In this document: piece by piece, positions 1 to 10,038 of the stretch
Layout: each line of letters opens with the position of its first letter
How positions within the stretch are numbered: the stretch's first letter is position 1
Origin: Paenibacillus zeisoli
GTDB lineage: Bacteria; Bacillota; Bacilli; Paenibacillales; Paenibacillaceae
Direction: 5' to 3'
Assembly: GCF_003994465.1 (NCBI RefSeq)
Contig: NZ_RZNX01000005.1
Coordinates: forward strand, 62,001 to 126,000
Length of the DNA stretch: 64,000 nucleotides
The notes under the pieces: generated by a model
What the model was told of the DNA's origin: nothing
Database searches by the model: none
What the model saw: the letters and a program-made list of their open reading frames with translations, nothing else
Translations under genes and position numbers: made by a program

Positions 1-111
1 ACAAGCATAGGCAAACCGGAGAGGATTGTGCTGGCTTTGACGGATCAGGGTTTCGCAGCGATGATTCGAAAAACAGTGAGTAATTTGTCGGAGGTGGAGT
101 ATATTGAGTAA
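1..111 (+). CDS. ylxQ: Ribosomal protein L7Ae-family protein, C-terminal end (partial)
   Basis: The first 111 bases are an open frame of 36 codons plus TAA that enters from the left edge. It contains the stretch [20 protein letters not shown]. Its stop overlaps the infB start by 8 bases. In Bacillus and relatives the gene before infB is ylxQ (rplGA), a small L7Ae/L30e-type protein that binds kink-turn RNA, in the order nusA-ylxR-ylxQ-infB. The call rests mainly on this position, because only the tail is visible. Confidence 0.7.
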   Translation, partial: TSIGKPERIVLALTDQGFAAMIRKTVSNLSEVEYIE

Positions 112-2734
112 ACAAGATAACAAGGATAAGCTTAGAGTATACGAATATGCAAAATCGCTTAATATGAGCAGCAAAGAAATCATTACCATTCTTAAACGTC
201 TGGATATTCCCGTTAATAACCACATGAGTGTAATGGAGAACGATGCGGTATCTCGTGTGGAGAAATTCTTTAAAGACATCAAGAGCAATGCAGCAGCCAA
301 AAGAGATGTTTCTGAGTCAAAGGAAGCACATGTTAAATCGCCGGCCCCGGTCTCCGCAGGAGGAGACCATCAACCGAAGAGCCAAGTCCAAGAACAAGGC
401 GGTCAGCGTGCGGATCACACAAGATCCGACCAAGCTGCACCGCAATCTAATCAGGATACAAACAAAAATCAACTGGAAAAGCAGGTACGCATGAATAATA
501 ATAAACCCCAAAATCAATCGAATAGTAGTCAGGCGACACAAACTCGGAGTAACCAGTCCGCTGGCGGAAGCCAGCAAAGTCAAGGCCGTTCTGGCCAAAA
601 TAACGGAAATCGCAGTAGCGCTGGTAACGGCAGTAATGGACGTCCACAAGGTGGAGGACAGCAAGCATCCAGCAACACGCGTCCTCAAGGCGGGGGACAG
701 CATGCATCCAGCACGCCTCGTCCTCAGCAGAGCCAACAGAACCGCAGTTCACAGCCCCAGGCTAGAACCGCTTCTTCAGGCAGCAGTAATTACTCTTCGA
801 ACCGTGGCGGTCAAGGGCAAGGCCAAGGCCAGAAGAGAAATGGCAATAACAACAATGGCAGACCAGGACAAAATCGGTTTGACGATAACAAACCAGGCGG
901 TTATAAGAATAACCGTGGCGGGAAGAATAACCGGGGCAGAAATGCTCAGCCTCAGGAACGCCGTGAGAAAATCGACAACACACCTAAGAAAATCATTGTT
1001 CGCGGTGAAATGACAGTAGGCGAAACGGCGAAGCTGCTTCATAAGGACGCTTCTGAAGTCATCAAGAAGCTTATCACACTAGGTGTTATGGCAACCATTA
1101 ACCAAGAGCTTGATCTGGATACTATTCAACTCTTGGCAGGGGACTATGGCGTTGAAGTTGAAATTAAGATCCATGTTGAAGATGATCGTTTCGAAACATT
1201 GGAAGAAACGGACGATGAAGCAGATCTGAAGGAACGTCCTCCTGTTGTTACCATTATGGGTCACGTTGACCATGGTAAAACAACATTGCTTGATGCCATT
1301 CGCTCTACTAACGTAACCGGCGGCGAGGCGGGCGGAATTACCCAGCATATCGGTGCTTACCAGGTTGAAATCAACCATAAGAAGATTACGTTCCTGGATA
1401 CACCGGGCCACGAAGCGTTTACAACCATGCGTGCCCGCGGTGCGCAGGTAACGGATATTACGATTATCGTTGTGGCTGCTGATGATGGAGTTATGCCTCA
1501 GACCGTAGAAGCAATCAGCCATGCCAAAGCAGCAGGGGTTCCAATTATCGTAGCGGTGAATAAGATCGATAAGCCTGACGCGGATCCGGATCGTGTAAAA
1601 CAAGAGTTAACGAACTATGAACTTGTCCCTGAAGAGTGGGGCGGAGATACGATCTTTGTCAATGTGTCCGCCAAGCAAAGAATCGGTCTAGAAGGATTGC
1701 TTGAGATGATTCTTCTGGTTGCCGAAGTCAATGAATATAAGGCTAACCCGGACAAACGCGCTCGCGGAACTGTAATTGAAGCTGAGCTCGACAAAGGACG
1801 CGGACCAGTGGCTCGCGTACTCGTTCAGCATGGTACCCTCAAAGTCGGCGATGCATTTGTTGCGGGTAACTGTTTCGGACGTGTACGTGCCATGGTTAAT
1901 GATAAGGGACGCCGTCTGAAAGAAGCTGGGCCGTCAACACCAGTTGAAATTACCGGTCTGACCGAAGTGCCTCAAGCGGGCGATCCAATTATGGTATTCG
2001 AGGACGAACGTAAAGCTCGTTCCATTGCTGACAAACGGTCGATTACCCAGCGTCAGTCTGAAATGGGTTCCAATACGCGTGTTACCTTGGATGACTTGTT
2101 CAAGCACATCAAAGACGGAGAAATCAAAGACCTTAATGTCATCATCAAAGGTGACGTTCAAGGCTCCGTTGAAGCACTAAAAGGCTCCCTTCAGAAGATT
2201 GAAGTGGAAGGCGTTCGTGTTAAGATCCTTCACAGCAGTGCTGGTGCCATTACAGAATCGGATATTATTCTTGCAGCGGCATCGAATGCCATCGTGATTG
2301 GCTTTAACGTTCGTCCGGAACCACGCGCCAAAGCGGTAGCCGACGAAGAGAAAGTAGATATTCGTCTGCACCGTATTATCTATAATGCCATTGAAGAGAT
2401 TGAACAGGCGATGAAAGGGATGCTTGATCCGATTTACAAAGAAAGTGTTATCGGTCATGCTGAAGTTCGTAACACGTTCAAGATCAGCAAAGTCGGAACT
2501 ATTGCCGGATGTATGGTTACGGACGGTAAGATTACCCGTTCGGCTGAGATCCGCCTGATTCGCGAAGGCATTGTTGTATTTGAAGGCAAGATTGATTCCT
2601 TGAAACGCTTCAAGGACGATGCCAAAGAAGTAGCACAAGGTTACGAGTGCGGGATTACCGTTGAAGGTTACAATGATCTTAAGGAAGGCGACGTTATCGA
2701 AGCCTTTGTTATGGAGACTGTAGAACGCAAGTAA
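104..2734 (+). CDS. infB: Translation initiation factor IF-2
   Basis: IF-2 is the GTPase that brings fMet-tRNA to the 30S subunit and promotes subunit joining. The start is TTG at 104, six bases after GGAGGTGG. Residues 1-55 form a first IF2_N helical domain. Residues about 60-285 are a long low-complexity linker rich in Gln, Asn, Gly, Ser and Arg. A second IF2_N domain follows at about 300-350. The GTPase domain has GHVDHGKTT near residue 386, then DTPGHEAF and NKID. Domains II-IV (beta barrel and initiator-tRNA binding) complete the 876-residue protein. The linker is longer and more repetitive than in B. subtilis but is typical of Paenibacillus. rbfA follows after 14 bases in the same operon. 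Confidence 0.98.
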   Translation: MSKQDNKDKLRVYEYAKSLNMSSKEIITILKRLDIPVNNHMSVMENDAVSRVEKFFKDIKSNAAAKRDVSESKEAHVKSPAPVSAGGDHQPKSQVQEQGGQRADHTRSDQAAPQSNQDTNKNQLEKQVRMNNNKPQNQSNSSQATQTRSNQSAGGSQQSQGRSGQNNGNRSSAGNGSNGRPQGGGQQASSNTRPQGGGQHASSTPRPQQSQQNRSSQPQARTASSGSSNYSSNRGGQGQGQGQKRNGNNNNGRPGQNRFDDNKPGGYKNNRGGKNNRGRNAQPQERREKIDNTPKKIIVRGEMTVGETAKLLHKDASEVIKKLITLGVMATINQELDLDTIQLLAGDYGVEVEIKIHVEDDRFETLEETDDEADLKERPPVVTIMGHVDHGKTTLLDAIRSTNVTGGEAGGITQHIGAYQVEINHKKITFLDTPGHEAFTTMRARGAQVTDITIIVVAADDGVMPQTVEAISHAKAAGVPIIVAVNKIDKPDADPDRVKQELTNYELVPEEWGGDTIFVNVSAKQRIGLEGLLEMILLVAEVNEYKANPDKRARGTVIEAELDKGRGPVARVLVQHGTLKVGDAFVAGNCFGRVRAMVNDKGRRLKEAGPSTPVEITGLTEVPQAGDPIMVFEDERKARSIADKRSITQRQSEMGSNTRVTLDDLFKHIKDGEIKDLNVIIKGDVQGSVEALKGSLQKIEVEGVRVKILHSSAGAITESDIILAAASNAIVIGFNVRPEPRAKAVADEEKVDIRLHRIIYNAIEEIEQAMKGMLDPIYKESVIGHAEVRNTFKISKVGTIAGCMVTDGKITRSAEIRLIREGIVVFEGKIDSLKRFKDDAKEVAQGYECGITVEGYNDLKEGDVIEAFVMETVERK

Positions 2735-2748
2735 TGTGAGGTGTAGGC

Positions 2749-3099
2749 ATGGCTAAGAACCGTACAGGTCGCGTAGGCGAACAGATAAAAAAAGAACTCA
2801 GCGTTCTGATTCAGACGGAGATGAAGGATCCGCGTATCGGATTCATCACCGTAACCGGCGTTGAAGTGACAAGTGATTTGTCCCAGGCCAAAGTATACCT
2901 CAGCGTATTTGGGGATGCCGAGCAGAAGGAGACTTCACTGAAAGGCCTGGAGAAAGCCAAAGGCTTTCTTCGTTCGGAGTTAGGCAAACGGGTCATGCTT
3001 CGGCATACCCCAGAGCTTATCTTCAAGATTGATGAATCGATTGCTTATGGCAGCCATATTGAGAAGCTGCTTGGAGAGATTTCTCACGAAGACAAATAA
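2749..3099 (+). CDS. rbfA: 30S ribosome-binding factor A
   Basis: RbfA is a small KH-fold protein that binds the immature 30S subunit and helps mature the 5' end of 16S rRNA. The 116-residue product starts [18 protein letters not shown] and carries the family's [19 protein letters not shown] block. The length is normal. It lies 14 bases after infB and 14 before nrnA, the standard order in Bacillota, so it is almost certainly cotranscribed. Confidence 0.96.
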   Translation: MAKNRTGRVGEQIKKELSVLIQTEMKDPRIGFITVTGVEVTSDLSQAKVYLSVFGDAEQKETSLKGLEKAKGFLRSELGKRVMLRHTPELIFKIDESIAYGSHIEKLLGEISHEDK

Positions 3100-3113
3100 G
3101 AAGGTGACCGGCA

Positions 3114-4091
3114 ATGCAGACCAATGAACAGGAGCTCCGGGATGCGCAAGCATTTCTTATGGAGCATGATGACTTCTTGGTAGTATCGCATGTACAGCCG
3201 GACGGAGACGCAGTCAGTTCCACCCTAGCGGTGGGCTGGCTTCTCTCATGTCTGGGTAAAAATTATACTATGGTTAATGAAGGCCCTATTCCGCGTAGAA
3301 TGTCTTATTTGTGGCATGCAGATCAGATTATCGATTTGTCGGAGAATCCCCTTGAGACTACATACAAGCACGTCATTTGTGTAGATTGTGCTGATTTTCA
3401 GCGGGTTGGACAGACACAGAAGTATTTTGCGGAGAAGGCTCACATCCTGAATATTGACCACCATCCTACGAATGATGCATACGGAAGCGTCAATCTTATT
3501 CATCCTAAAGCTGCGGCAACTGCTGAAATTCTGTTCGATTTGATAGAATTTATGGGTATTGAGCTGACTGAAGATGTCGCCACGGCTCTGTATACAGGAC
3601 TGCTGACTGACACCGGAGGATTTCGTTATTCCAATACAACACCTAAAGTTATGGCAGCAGCTTCGAAGCTCTTACAGTATGGGGTAGACGGTCCGGGCTT
3701 ATCCGAGCTGCTGCTTGAACAGCTGACCTACCCGCAGCTTCGTGTCCTGACAAAAGCGCTGAATAAGCTTCAGCTTAGTGAGGACGGTACAATTGGCTGG
3801 GTTAGTATTACGCCGGAGGATATGATCGAGACCGGAGCAGCTAACGAGGATTTGGAAGGCATTGTCAACTACCCACGTAATATTCAGGGTGTTGAGGTTG
3901 GCATGCTGTTTAAAGTCATCAATGATAATGCAGTGAAAGTCAGCTTGCGTTCGGCAGGCAAAGTGGACGTTGCCGCAGTTGCCCAAAGCTTTGGGGGAGG
4001 CGGGCATGTCCGGGCTGCCGGAGCGCGAATTGAAGGGAATCTGGAGCAGATTATCAAGCAGGTTGTAGAACGGGTGAAAGTGCAGCTATGA
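3114..4091 (+). CDS. nrnA: DHH-family oligoribonuclease / pAp phosphatase NrnA
   Basis: NrnA degrades 2-5 nt RNAs and, in Bacillus, dephosphorylates 3'-phosphoadenosine 5'-phosphate. The 325 residues show the DHH phosphoesterase pattern: HVQPDGDAVSS near residue 27, VDCAD near 92, and the name-giving DHH in NIDHHPTN near 113. A C-terminal DHHA1 domain carries the glycine-rich GGGGHVRAAGARI that holds the substrate. The last 4 bases overlap truB (ATGA), suggesting translational coupling. Confidence 0.94.
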   Translation: MQTNEQELRDAQAFLMEHDDFLVVSHVQPDGDAVSSTLAVGWLLSCLGKNYTMVNEGPIPRRMSYLWHADQIIDLSENPLETTYKHVICVDCADFQRVGQTQKYFAEKAHILNIDHHPTNDAYGSVNLIHPKAAATAEILFDLIEFMGIELTEDVATALYTGLLTDTGGFRYSNTTPKVMAAASKLLQYGVDGPGLSELLLEQLTYPQLRVLTKALNKLQLSEDGTIGWVSITPEDMIETGAANEDLEGIVNYPRNIQGVEVGMLFKVINDNAVKVSLRSAGKVDVAAVAQSFGGGGHVRAAGARIEGNLEQIIKQVVERVKVQL

Positions 4092-5008
4092 ATGGTTACG
4101 AAGGAATTCTCCCGATCCACAAACCAGCGGGCTTTACTTCACATGATGTGGTAGCTAAAGCCCGGGGGATGCTCAGAATGAAACGGATCGGACACACGGG
4201 TACACTGGATCCGCAAGTGACAGGAGTGCTTCCATTATGTCTCGGGCGGGCTACCCGGGTTGTCGAGTACATGCAGGAAATGCCCAAGGAGTATGAAGCT
4301 ACACTGGTCCTGGGTATAGCAACAGATACGGAAGATATGACCGGTTCTATCACAGAGCGTGTGGATCATATTGAAATTAATAAGGCACAGGTGCTTGAAG
4401 TTCTAGAACAGTTCGTGGGGAAGATCTCGCAGGTTCCTCCGATGTTCTCTGCTTTGAAGCAGGACGGCAAACGGCTTTATGAACTCGCCCGTGAGGGGAA
4501 GACGGTGGAGCGTAAAGCTCGTGAGGTTACCATCTATCAGCTTGAATTAACATCATTTAATCCAGAGGGTCCGAATCCGACAATTTCATTTCGGGCTCTT
4601 TGTTCCAAAGGAACCTATATTCGTACACTCTGCGTGGATATAGGCAGGGCACTTGGTGTTCCGGCCTGTATGTCGGAATTAAAGAGGACGATGTCCGCAG
4701 GAATTCCTTTGGCTCGATGTCTGACATTTGATGAGGTCGAAGCCTGTGTCCAGAATGGGACCTTAGGTCAATATCTGATTCCGGTTGACCAAGCAATCTC
4801 ACACCTAGCTGCTCATCAGGTTAGTCCCGAGAAGGTAAAGGCTGCGCTTCAAGGGCAGCGGCTTTCGGGATCAGCCGTGCAGCCCCAGGTCAAGAGTGAA
4901 GAACCCATTCGATTATATGGCCCGGATGAGAAATTTCTTGGGATTTTTCACCGGGAGCAGGAGACAGGAGCAATTGCTGCAGTCAAAGTGTTCTTGCCGG
5001 AAGAATAG
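4088..5008 (+). CDS. truB: tRNA pseudouridine(55) synthase
   Basis: TruB isomerises U55 to pseudouridine in the T-loop of tRNAs. The 306-residue product carries the motif GHTGTLDPQVTGVLPLC at about residues 35-52, whose Asp is the catalytic nucleophile, and the GTYIRTL motif further on. The C-terminal extension corresponds to the PUA-like tail of Gram-positive TruB. The ATG overlaps the nrnA stop. Confidence 0.97.
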   Translation: MNGYEGILPIHKPAGFTSHDVVAKARGMLRMKRIGHTGTLDPQVTGVLPLCLGRATRVVEYMQEMPKEYEATLVLGIATDTEDMTGSITERVDHIEINKAQVLEVLEQFVGKISQVPPMFSALKQDGKRLYELAREGKTVERKAREVTIYQLELTSFNPEGPNPTISFRALCSKGTYIRTLCVDIGRALGVPACMSELKRTMSAGIPLARCLTFDEVEACVQNGTLGQYLIPVDQAISHLAAHQVSPEKVKAALQGQRLSGSAVQPQVKSEEPIRLYGPDEKFLGIFHREQETGAIAAVKVFLPEE

Positions 5009-5050
5009 GCTGCAGCAATAGTATTTTAGCGGAAATTGCAGGTGAGAAAT

Positions 5051-6001
5051 TTGGAAACCATACACATATCCTATCCTTTAAGCAAGGAAATTATCGAACG
5101 TTTCGCCAAGCCGCAAATTCTGGCTCTAGGTCAATTTGATGGTCTGCATCTTGGGCATATGAGTGTGATCCAAGCGGCGATTCTGGAAGGAACTGTTCAT
5201 AAAGTCCCTACTTCTGTCATGACTTTCTATCCCCATCCGAAGGAAGTCATGAAGAAGGGCGATTATGAGGGTTACTTGACACCGACCCGGGAGAAGGAAG
5301 AACTTTTGGGCTCGGCAGGCGTTGATTTCTTATATGTCGTTGAGTTTAATCAAGACTTCTCTCGGATCAGTCCCCAGGATTTCGTAACAGAAATGCTGCT
5401 TCCCCTGCAAATTCATACAGCGATTGTGGGATTTGATTTCAGATTCGGCCACAAGGGTGAAGGTGAGGCAGAAATGCTTAAGACCCTTGGTAAAGGTAAC
5501 TTTGAGACGTATACCGTTCCTCCTTTTGTCATTGATGAGGAGAAGGTCAGCAGCTCGGGAATCCGCAAGTATCTTATGGAAGGCAACATTGTCCTTGCCA
5601 ATGAGTGGCTTGGCCGTCCTTATACACTTTCAGGCACAGTTATTCATGGGGAGAAGAGAGGGCGGACAATTGGCTTTCCTACAGCAAACGTTGAGCTTGC
5701 CGAGCCGTATGTTCTGCCGAAGAATGGAGTTTATGCAGTCAAAGTGAATCATTACGGAGAAGAACTGCATGGGGTAATGAATATCGGTGTGAAGCCAACG
5801 TTCCACAGTGGAGTTAGCAAGCCCTGGTTCGAGGTGCACGTATTCAATTTCACTGGTGACCTCTATGGTCAGGGTCTGCGAGTTGAACTGATAAGTTATA
5901 TTCGTGAGGAACGGAAGTTTCAATCGATTGACGAGTTAATCACTCAGATCTCCAAAGATGCAGATACGGCTCGCAGCCTGTTAAATAGTTTGGAACAATG
6001 A
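5051..6001 (+). CDS. ribF: Bifunctional riboflavin kinase / FAD synthetase
   Basis: The enzyme converts riboflavin to FMN and then FAD. The N-terminal adenylyltransferase domain has ALGQFDGLHLGHMSVI, a nucleotidyltransferase HxGH-type site. The C-terminal kinase domain has RGRTIGFPTANVEL followed by NGVYAV. I place the start at TTG 5051 (METIHISYPL, 316 aa) because AGGTGAG lies four bases upstream. The frame is open back to TTG 5036 but that codon has no good binding site. The gene is called ribC in B. subtilis. It closes the infB operon before the separately promoted rpsO. Confidence 0.93.
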   Translation: METIHISYPLSKEIIERFAKPQILALGQFDGLHLGHMSVIQAAILEGTVHKVPTSVMTFYPHPKEVMKKGDYEGYLTPTREKEELLGSAGVDFLYVVEFNQDFSRISPQDFVTEMLLPLQIHTAIVGFDFRFGHKGEGEAEMLKTLGKGNFETYTVPPFVIDEEKVSSSGIRKYLMEGNIVLANEWLGRPYTLSGTVIHGEKRGRTIGFPTANVELAEPYVLPKNGVYAVKVNHYGEELHGVMNIGVKPTFHSGVSKPWFEVHVFNFTGDLYGQGLRVELISYIREERKFQSIDELITQISKDADTARSLLNSLEQ

Positions 6002-6010
6002 AGTAAAAAG

Positions 6011-6040
6011 TTTACTTTTGTTGTTCAGGTATGCTATACT
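6011..6040 (+). promoter_or_regulatory. Sigma-A-type promoter for rpsO
   Basis: TTTACT at 6011-6016 and TATACT at 6035-6040 are separated by 18 bases and sit about 120 bases before rpsO. The leader between them and the gene (about 6060-6145) is long and can fold. S15 is known to bind its own mRNA leader in several bacteria, so autoregulation is possible here, but no conserved motif was verified. Confidence 0.6.
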
Positions 6041-6157
6041 AATTAACGTTATTCGCGAGAAGATATTCGAGCGGGTAGCTGCAACCTTAGCTTGGTTGTT
6101 CGTTCTCACCGGCGGCAACGAGGCTGATGGCGATTATAATGAAGGAGGTGAATCAGG

Positions 6158-6427
6158 ATGGCATTGACTCAAGAACGTAAGCAACAATTGATCGACGAGC
6201 ACAAAACTCACGAATCCGATACTGGATCACCTGAGGTGCAAATTGCTATCCTTACGGAGAACATCGTCAATTTGACGAACCATTTCCGTTCCCACAAGAA
6301 AGATCACCATTCACGTCGTGGTCTTTTGAAGATGGTAGGACAACGTCGTAAGCTTCTTGCTTACTTGAAGAACAAAGACGTTCAACGTTACAGCGCGCTG
6401 ATTGAAAAACTCGGCCTGCGTCGTTAA
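6158..6427 (+). CDS. rpsO: 30S ribosomal protein S15
   Basis: S15 is an early-binding small-subunit protein that holds the three-way junction of 16S helices 20-22. The 89-residue product starts [20 protein letters not shown] and includes the conserved [12 protein letters not shown] core ([20 protein letters not shown]). A strong AAGGAGGTGA precedes the ATG. The next gene is pnp, the universal rpsO-pnp pairing. Confidence 0.99.
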   Translation: MALTQERKQQLIDEHKTHESDTGSPEVQIAILTENIVNLTNHFRSHKKDHHSRRGLLKMVGQRRKLLAYLKNKDVQRYSALIEKLGLRR

Positions 6428-6448
6428 TTTAATCTTGTTCAACACCCG

Positions 6449-6512
6449 AAGCAGCCTGGTTGCCGCCGGATGCGCTTGATCAAAGCGAACGGTGGCTGCC
6501 TGGTTGCTTTTT
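6449..6512 (+). terminator. Long hairpin with T5 between rpsO and pnp
   Basis: AAGCAGCC at 6449-6456 pairs with GGTTGCTT at 6502-6509, and the inner arms TTGCCGCC/GGTGGCTG extend the stem with a few G-U pairs. Five T residues follow. It can act as a partial terminator or as an RNA processing hairpin between the two genes. Confidence 0.7.
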
Positions 6513-6669
6513 ACGATAGGGCTTATTTTGTTGAATCAGCTCCTGTGTGCAATGCTGTTAGGTTCAGCCAGAACATTTGTCACTGTATTATTATGAAGAT
6601 GGGACAAGCAGGAGATAATGAAATAGATACCGAACATATAATTTTTAGAGGAAGACAAGGAGGGATTTC

Positions 6670-8766
6670 ATGGAAAACCATGTAAAAATGCAGCTCGGAG
6701 GAAGGACCCTGATCCTCGAAACAGGAAGACTTGCGAAGCAGGCAAATGCTGCAGTTACTGTTCGTTATGGTGATACTGTGGTTCTCTGTACGGTGACAGC
6801 ATCTACACAACCGAAAGATTTGGACTTTTTCCCATTGACCGTTAACTATGAGGAGAAGCTTTATGCAGTAGGTAAAATTCCAGGCGGATTTATCAAACGT
6901 GAAGGTCGTCCTAGTGAGAAGGCAATTCTTGCAAGTCGTTTGACTGACCGTCCAATTCGTCCATTGTTCCCGGAAGGCTTCCGTAACGATGTGCAAATCG
7001 TGAATTATGTGATGAGCGTGGATCAGGATTGCGAGCCGGAAATTGCAGCCATGATTGGTACATCAGCAGCGCTTAGTATTTCGGATGTTCCATTTAGCGG
7101 TCCTATTGGCGGCGTAGCTGTTGGACGCGTGAATGGAGAATTCGTCATTAACCCGGATATCGCTCAGCAGGAAGCAAGTGACCTCTATCTTGTGGTGGCA
7201 GGAACCAGAGATGCAATCATGATGGTGGAAGCTGAAGCCAATGAAGTGCCGGAAGAAGTTATGCTTGAAGCTATTATGTTCGGACATGACGAGATTAAGA
7301 AGATTGTAGATACAATCGAAGAGCTTGTTCAGGTTGCAGGTAAGCCGAAGATGGAAGTGAAGCTCCATGCGGTAGATGCCACTGTGAACAAGGAAGTTCG
7401 TGAATACGCAGCTGAACGCCTTGTTGAAGCTGTTAAAATTGTTGAGAAACACGCTCGTCAAGACGCCATTGATGCGGTTAATGATGAGACCGTGGCCTTT
7501 TTTGAGCAAAAGTACATAGAATCGCTGGAGCTCTTAAAGGATGTTAAAGAAGTGCTTCATGACATTGTCAAAGAAGAAGTACGCCGTCTGATCACCCATG
7601 ATAAAGTGCGTCCTGACGGACGTAAGCTCGATGAGATCCGTCCGATTGAGTGTGATATTAATCTGCTTCCGCGTACCCATGGTTCCGGATTATTCACTCG
7701 TGGTCAGACTCAAGCGCTTAGCATTTGTACCCTGGGTGCTCTTGGCGATGTTCAGATTCTTGATGGAATTGACCTCGAAGAGTCCAAGCGATTCATGCAC
7801 CACTATAATTTCCCTCCATTCAGTGTGGGTGAAGCCCGTCCGCTTCGTGCACCTGGCCGCCGTGAGATTGGTCACGGAGCATTGGGTGAGAGAGCTTTGA
7901 TGAAAGTAATTCCATCTGAGGTGGATTTCCCGTACACCATTCGCCTTGTATCCGAAGTTCTAGAATCGAACGGCTCAACATCCCAGGCAAGTATTTGCGC
8001 TAGTACACTTGCAATGATGGATGCGGGTGTACCTATTAAAGCTCCTGTTGCGGGTGTGGCTATGGGTCTGATCAAAGATGGAGAGCACGTATCTATCTTG
8101 ACAGATATTCAAGGTATGGAAGATCACCTCGGTGATATGGACTTCAAGGTTGCGGGTACCGCTGAAGGGGTTACCGCGATTCAAATGGATATCAAGATTG
8201 ATGGAATTGACCGTGCTATTCTTCAGGATGCTCTTGGACAAGCCAAAGAAGGACGTATGTTCATCCTCTCTAAGATGATGGAAGTCATTCAGAAGCCTAA
8301 AGAAACATTATCCCAGTATGCTCCTAAGATTCTGACTATGAATATCAATCCGGACAAGATCCGTGATGTGATTGGTGCCGGCGGCAAGATCATCAACAAG
8401 ATCATTGAAGAGACTGGCGTGAAGATCGATATCGAACAGGATGGACGCGTATTTATCGCTTCTTCGAATCAGGAGATGAACGATAAAGCCCGCTCCATTA
8501 TTGAAGGTATCGTTAAAGAAGTGGTTGTTGGTGAAATTTACACAGGCACTGTGAAACGGATTGAGAAATTCGGAGCATTTGTAGAAATTCTTCCGGGCAA
8601 AGACGGCCTTGTTCATATTTCGCAAGTCTCTACAGAGCGCGTAGCGAAAGTGGAAGACGTTCTTGCGATCGGCGATGTAATTACCGTGAAGGTAACAGAA
8701 ATCGACCAGCAGGGACGTGTGAACCTGTCCCGTAAAGCTGTGTTGACCGCAGAGACAGCTAAGTAG
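6670..8766 (+). CDS. pnp: Polynucleotide phosphorylase
   Basis: PNPase is the phosphorolytic 3'-5' exoribonuclease of the RNA degradosome. The 698 residues contain two RNase PH-like domains (about 10-220 and 310-550) joined by an alpha-helical linker. A KH domain ([19 protein letters not shown], near 560) and a C-terminal S1 domain ([18 protein letters not shown], near 625-690) follow. AGGAGGG lies before the ATG. The length matches the family. A terminator hairpin follows directly. Confidence 0.99.
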   Translation: MENHVKMQLGGRTLILETGRLAKQANAAVTVRYGDTVVLCTVTASTQPKDLDFFPLTVNYEEKLYAVGKIPGGFIKREGRPSEKAILASRLTDRPIRPLFPEGFRNDVQIVNYVMSVDQDCEPEIAAMIGTSAALSISDVPFSGPIGGVAVGRVNGEFVINPDIAQQEASDLYLVVAGTRDAIMMVEAEANEVPEEVMLEAIMFGHDEIKKIVDTIEELVQVAGKPKMEVKLHAVDATVNKEVREYAAERLVEAVKIVEKHARQDAIDAVNDETVAFFEQKYIESLELLKDVKEVLHDIVKEEVRRLITHDKVRPDGRKLDEIRPIECDINLLPRTHGSGLFTRGQTQALSICTLGALGDVQILDGIDLEESKRFMHHYNFPPFSVGEARPLRAPGRREIGHGALGERALMKVIPSEVDFPYTIRLVSEVLESNGSTSQASICASTLAMMDAGVPIKAPVAGVAMGLIKDGEHVSILTDIQGMEDHLGDMDFKVAGTAEGVTAIQMDIKIDGIDRAILQDALGQAKEGRMFILSKMMEVIQKPKETLSQYAPKILTMNINPDKIRDVIGAGGKIINKIIEETGVKIDIEQDGRVFIASSNQEMNDKARSIIEGIVKEVVVGEIYTGTVKRIEKFGAFVEILPGKDGLVHISQVSTERVAKVEDVLAIGDVITVKVTEIDQQGRVNLSRKAVLTAETAK

Positions 8767-8799
8767 GATCCAACAGCATACCCGATTCATTGGGGATAT

Positions 8800-8839
8800 A
8801 AAAAAGAGGCAGAGTGGTTAAACTTCTGGCTCTTTTTTT
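8800..8839 (+). terminator. Intrinsic terminator after pnp
   Basis: A-rich arm AAAAAAGAGGCAGA pairs imperfectly with TCTGGCTCTTTTTT across a short loop and ends in a run of seven T residues. Confidence 0.75.
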
Positions 8840-8867
8840 ATGCTGTTCATAGAACATCTCCAAGCGT

Positions 8868-8896
8868 GCATAAACCTGTACATATAGACATATGAT
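8868..8896 (+). promoter_or_regulatory. Possible sigma-E promoter before ylxY
   Basis: GCATAAA at 8868-8874 and CATATGAT at 8889-8896 are 14 bases apart. This resembles the sigma-E pattern (KMATATT, 14-15 bases, CATACAnT) with two mismatches in each box. ylxY is, as I recall, a mother-cell gene in B. subtilis, which fits. The match alone is weak. Confidence 0.4.
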
Positions 8897-8932
8897 GAGG
8901 ACAAAACTGCTTTGGAAGGATGAATCCTGGAG

Positions 8933-9937
8933 ATGGATCGGAGAAAGCTAACAATCATTGTGGTTACCTTAAGCACGATGCTTTTGATAGGTCAGCTGAG
9001 CGGAGTGAGGGCATTTGTCGAGTCTCGTGGACAGGCTGCTGTGGAACAGTATGCCTTTGAACTATTTGGCAGCAGTGCGGAAGACAATGCCCTGCTCTTG
9101 AAGATAAAGGAAGAGGCTATTAAGCGGAAAGTTGAGCCCATTAACGCCGTCCATGATCGGGTATGGAAAGCGATTCCTGGCTATAACGGCCTGGAGGTGG
9201 ATGTAGACCAGACTTATCAGCGTGCGCTGGCACTCAAGAAAGGGACGGAAGCTGCGGATTGGAACGTGAACGATATCCCTTTCGTCTATCGTGAAATACC
9301 CGCCAAAGTAGGGCTCGACGAGCTGGGTGCATTACCGATTTACCGGGGGAACCCGAACAAAAAAATGGTTTCCTTTATGATCAATGTCGCGTGGGGTAAC
9401 GAGTATATCACTCCGATGCTGGATACGCTGGATGCCGCCAAAGTAAAGGCGACTTTTTTCCTCGATGGGAGCTGGCTTAAGAAGAATCCGGAGCTTGCTA
9501 AGGAGATTCAGAAGAGAGGTCACCAGATTGAAAACCACGCCTATTCTCATCCGAATATGAGTCAATTAAGTGAGAGCAGAGCTGTTCTTGAGATAAGCAA
9601 AACAAAGGATTTGCTCAAAGAATCACTTGGCGTCGATAATAAGTGGTTCGCACCTCCCTCGGGAGACTTCAACCAGAAAACGGTTGAGATTGCCGCCGGG
9701 CAGGGGCTTAGAACTGTATTATGGACACTGGATACCGTTGACTGGATGAATCCTTCTCCCGAAAGTGTGGTGGCCAAGATCAGTAAGCGGGTAGAAGCCG
9801 GTTCACTCATCCTGATGCATCCAACCAAGGCATCCAAGGAGGCACTTAAGGGGATGATTGACGCAGTCCAGCGGAAAGGCCTGAAGCTGGGTACAGTAGA
9901 AGAGACACTCTCTCCTTCGAGAACTACGAAGCCATAG
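8933..9937 (+). CDS. ylxY: YlxY-type sporulation polysaccharide deacetylase family protein
   Basis: The 334-residue protein starts with an N-terminal membrane anchor or signal segment (residues 5-25). Its NodB-like domain spans about 130-330. The metal-binding HxxxH is present as HAYSHPNM. The usual TFDDG motif with the catalytic aspartates is replaced by SFMINVAWGNE, so normal deacetylase chemistry is doubtful; as I recall, the YlxY subfamily shares this change. Position between pnp and an M16 protease gene is exactly that of B. subtilis ylxY. It probably acts at the forespore envelope. GGAG lies very close to the ATG, so the start is not fully certain. Confidence 0.85.
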   Translation: MDRRKLTIIVVTLSTMLLIGQLSGVRAFVESRGQAAVEQYAFELFGSSAEDNALLLKIKEEAIKRKVEPINAVHDRVWKAIPGYNGLEVDVDQTYQRALALKKGTEAADWNVNDIPFVYREIPAKVGLDELGALPIYRGNPNKKMVSFMINVAWGNEYITPMLDTLDAAKVKATFFLDGSWLKKNPELAKEIQKRGHQIENHAYSHPNMSQLSESRAVLEISKTKDLLKESLGVDNKWFAPPSGDFNQKTVEIAAGQGLRTVLWTLDTVDWMNPSPESVVAKISKRVEAGSLILMHPTKASKEALKGMIDAVQRKGLKLGTVEETLSPSRTTKP

Positions 9938-10038
9938 AGTTGAGGAAATTGGCTTTTTTTGATAGGATAATGGTGCATTTATTGATCTTAATCAATCACC
10001 GTGTAGATAATTGGCATGGAAGTTTAGGAGGGCCTTTA

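Noticed and set aside
6470..6685. A 71-codon open frame between rpsO and pnp
   Set aside because: It runs through the terminator hairpin, overlaps the pnp start and has no binding site or recognisable product.
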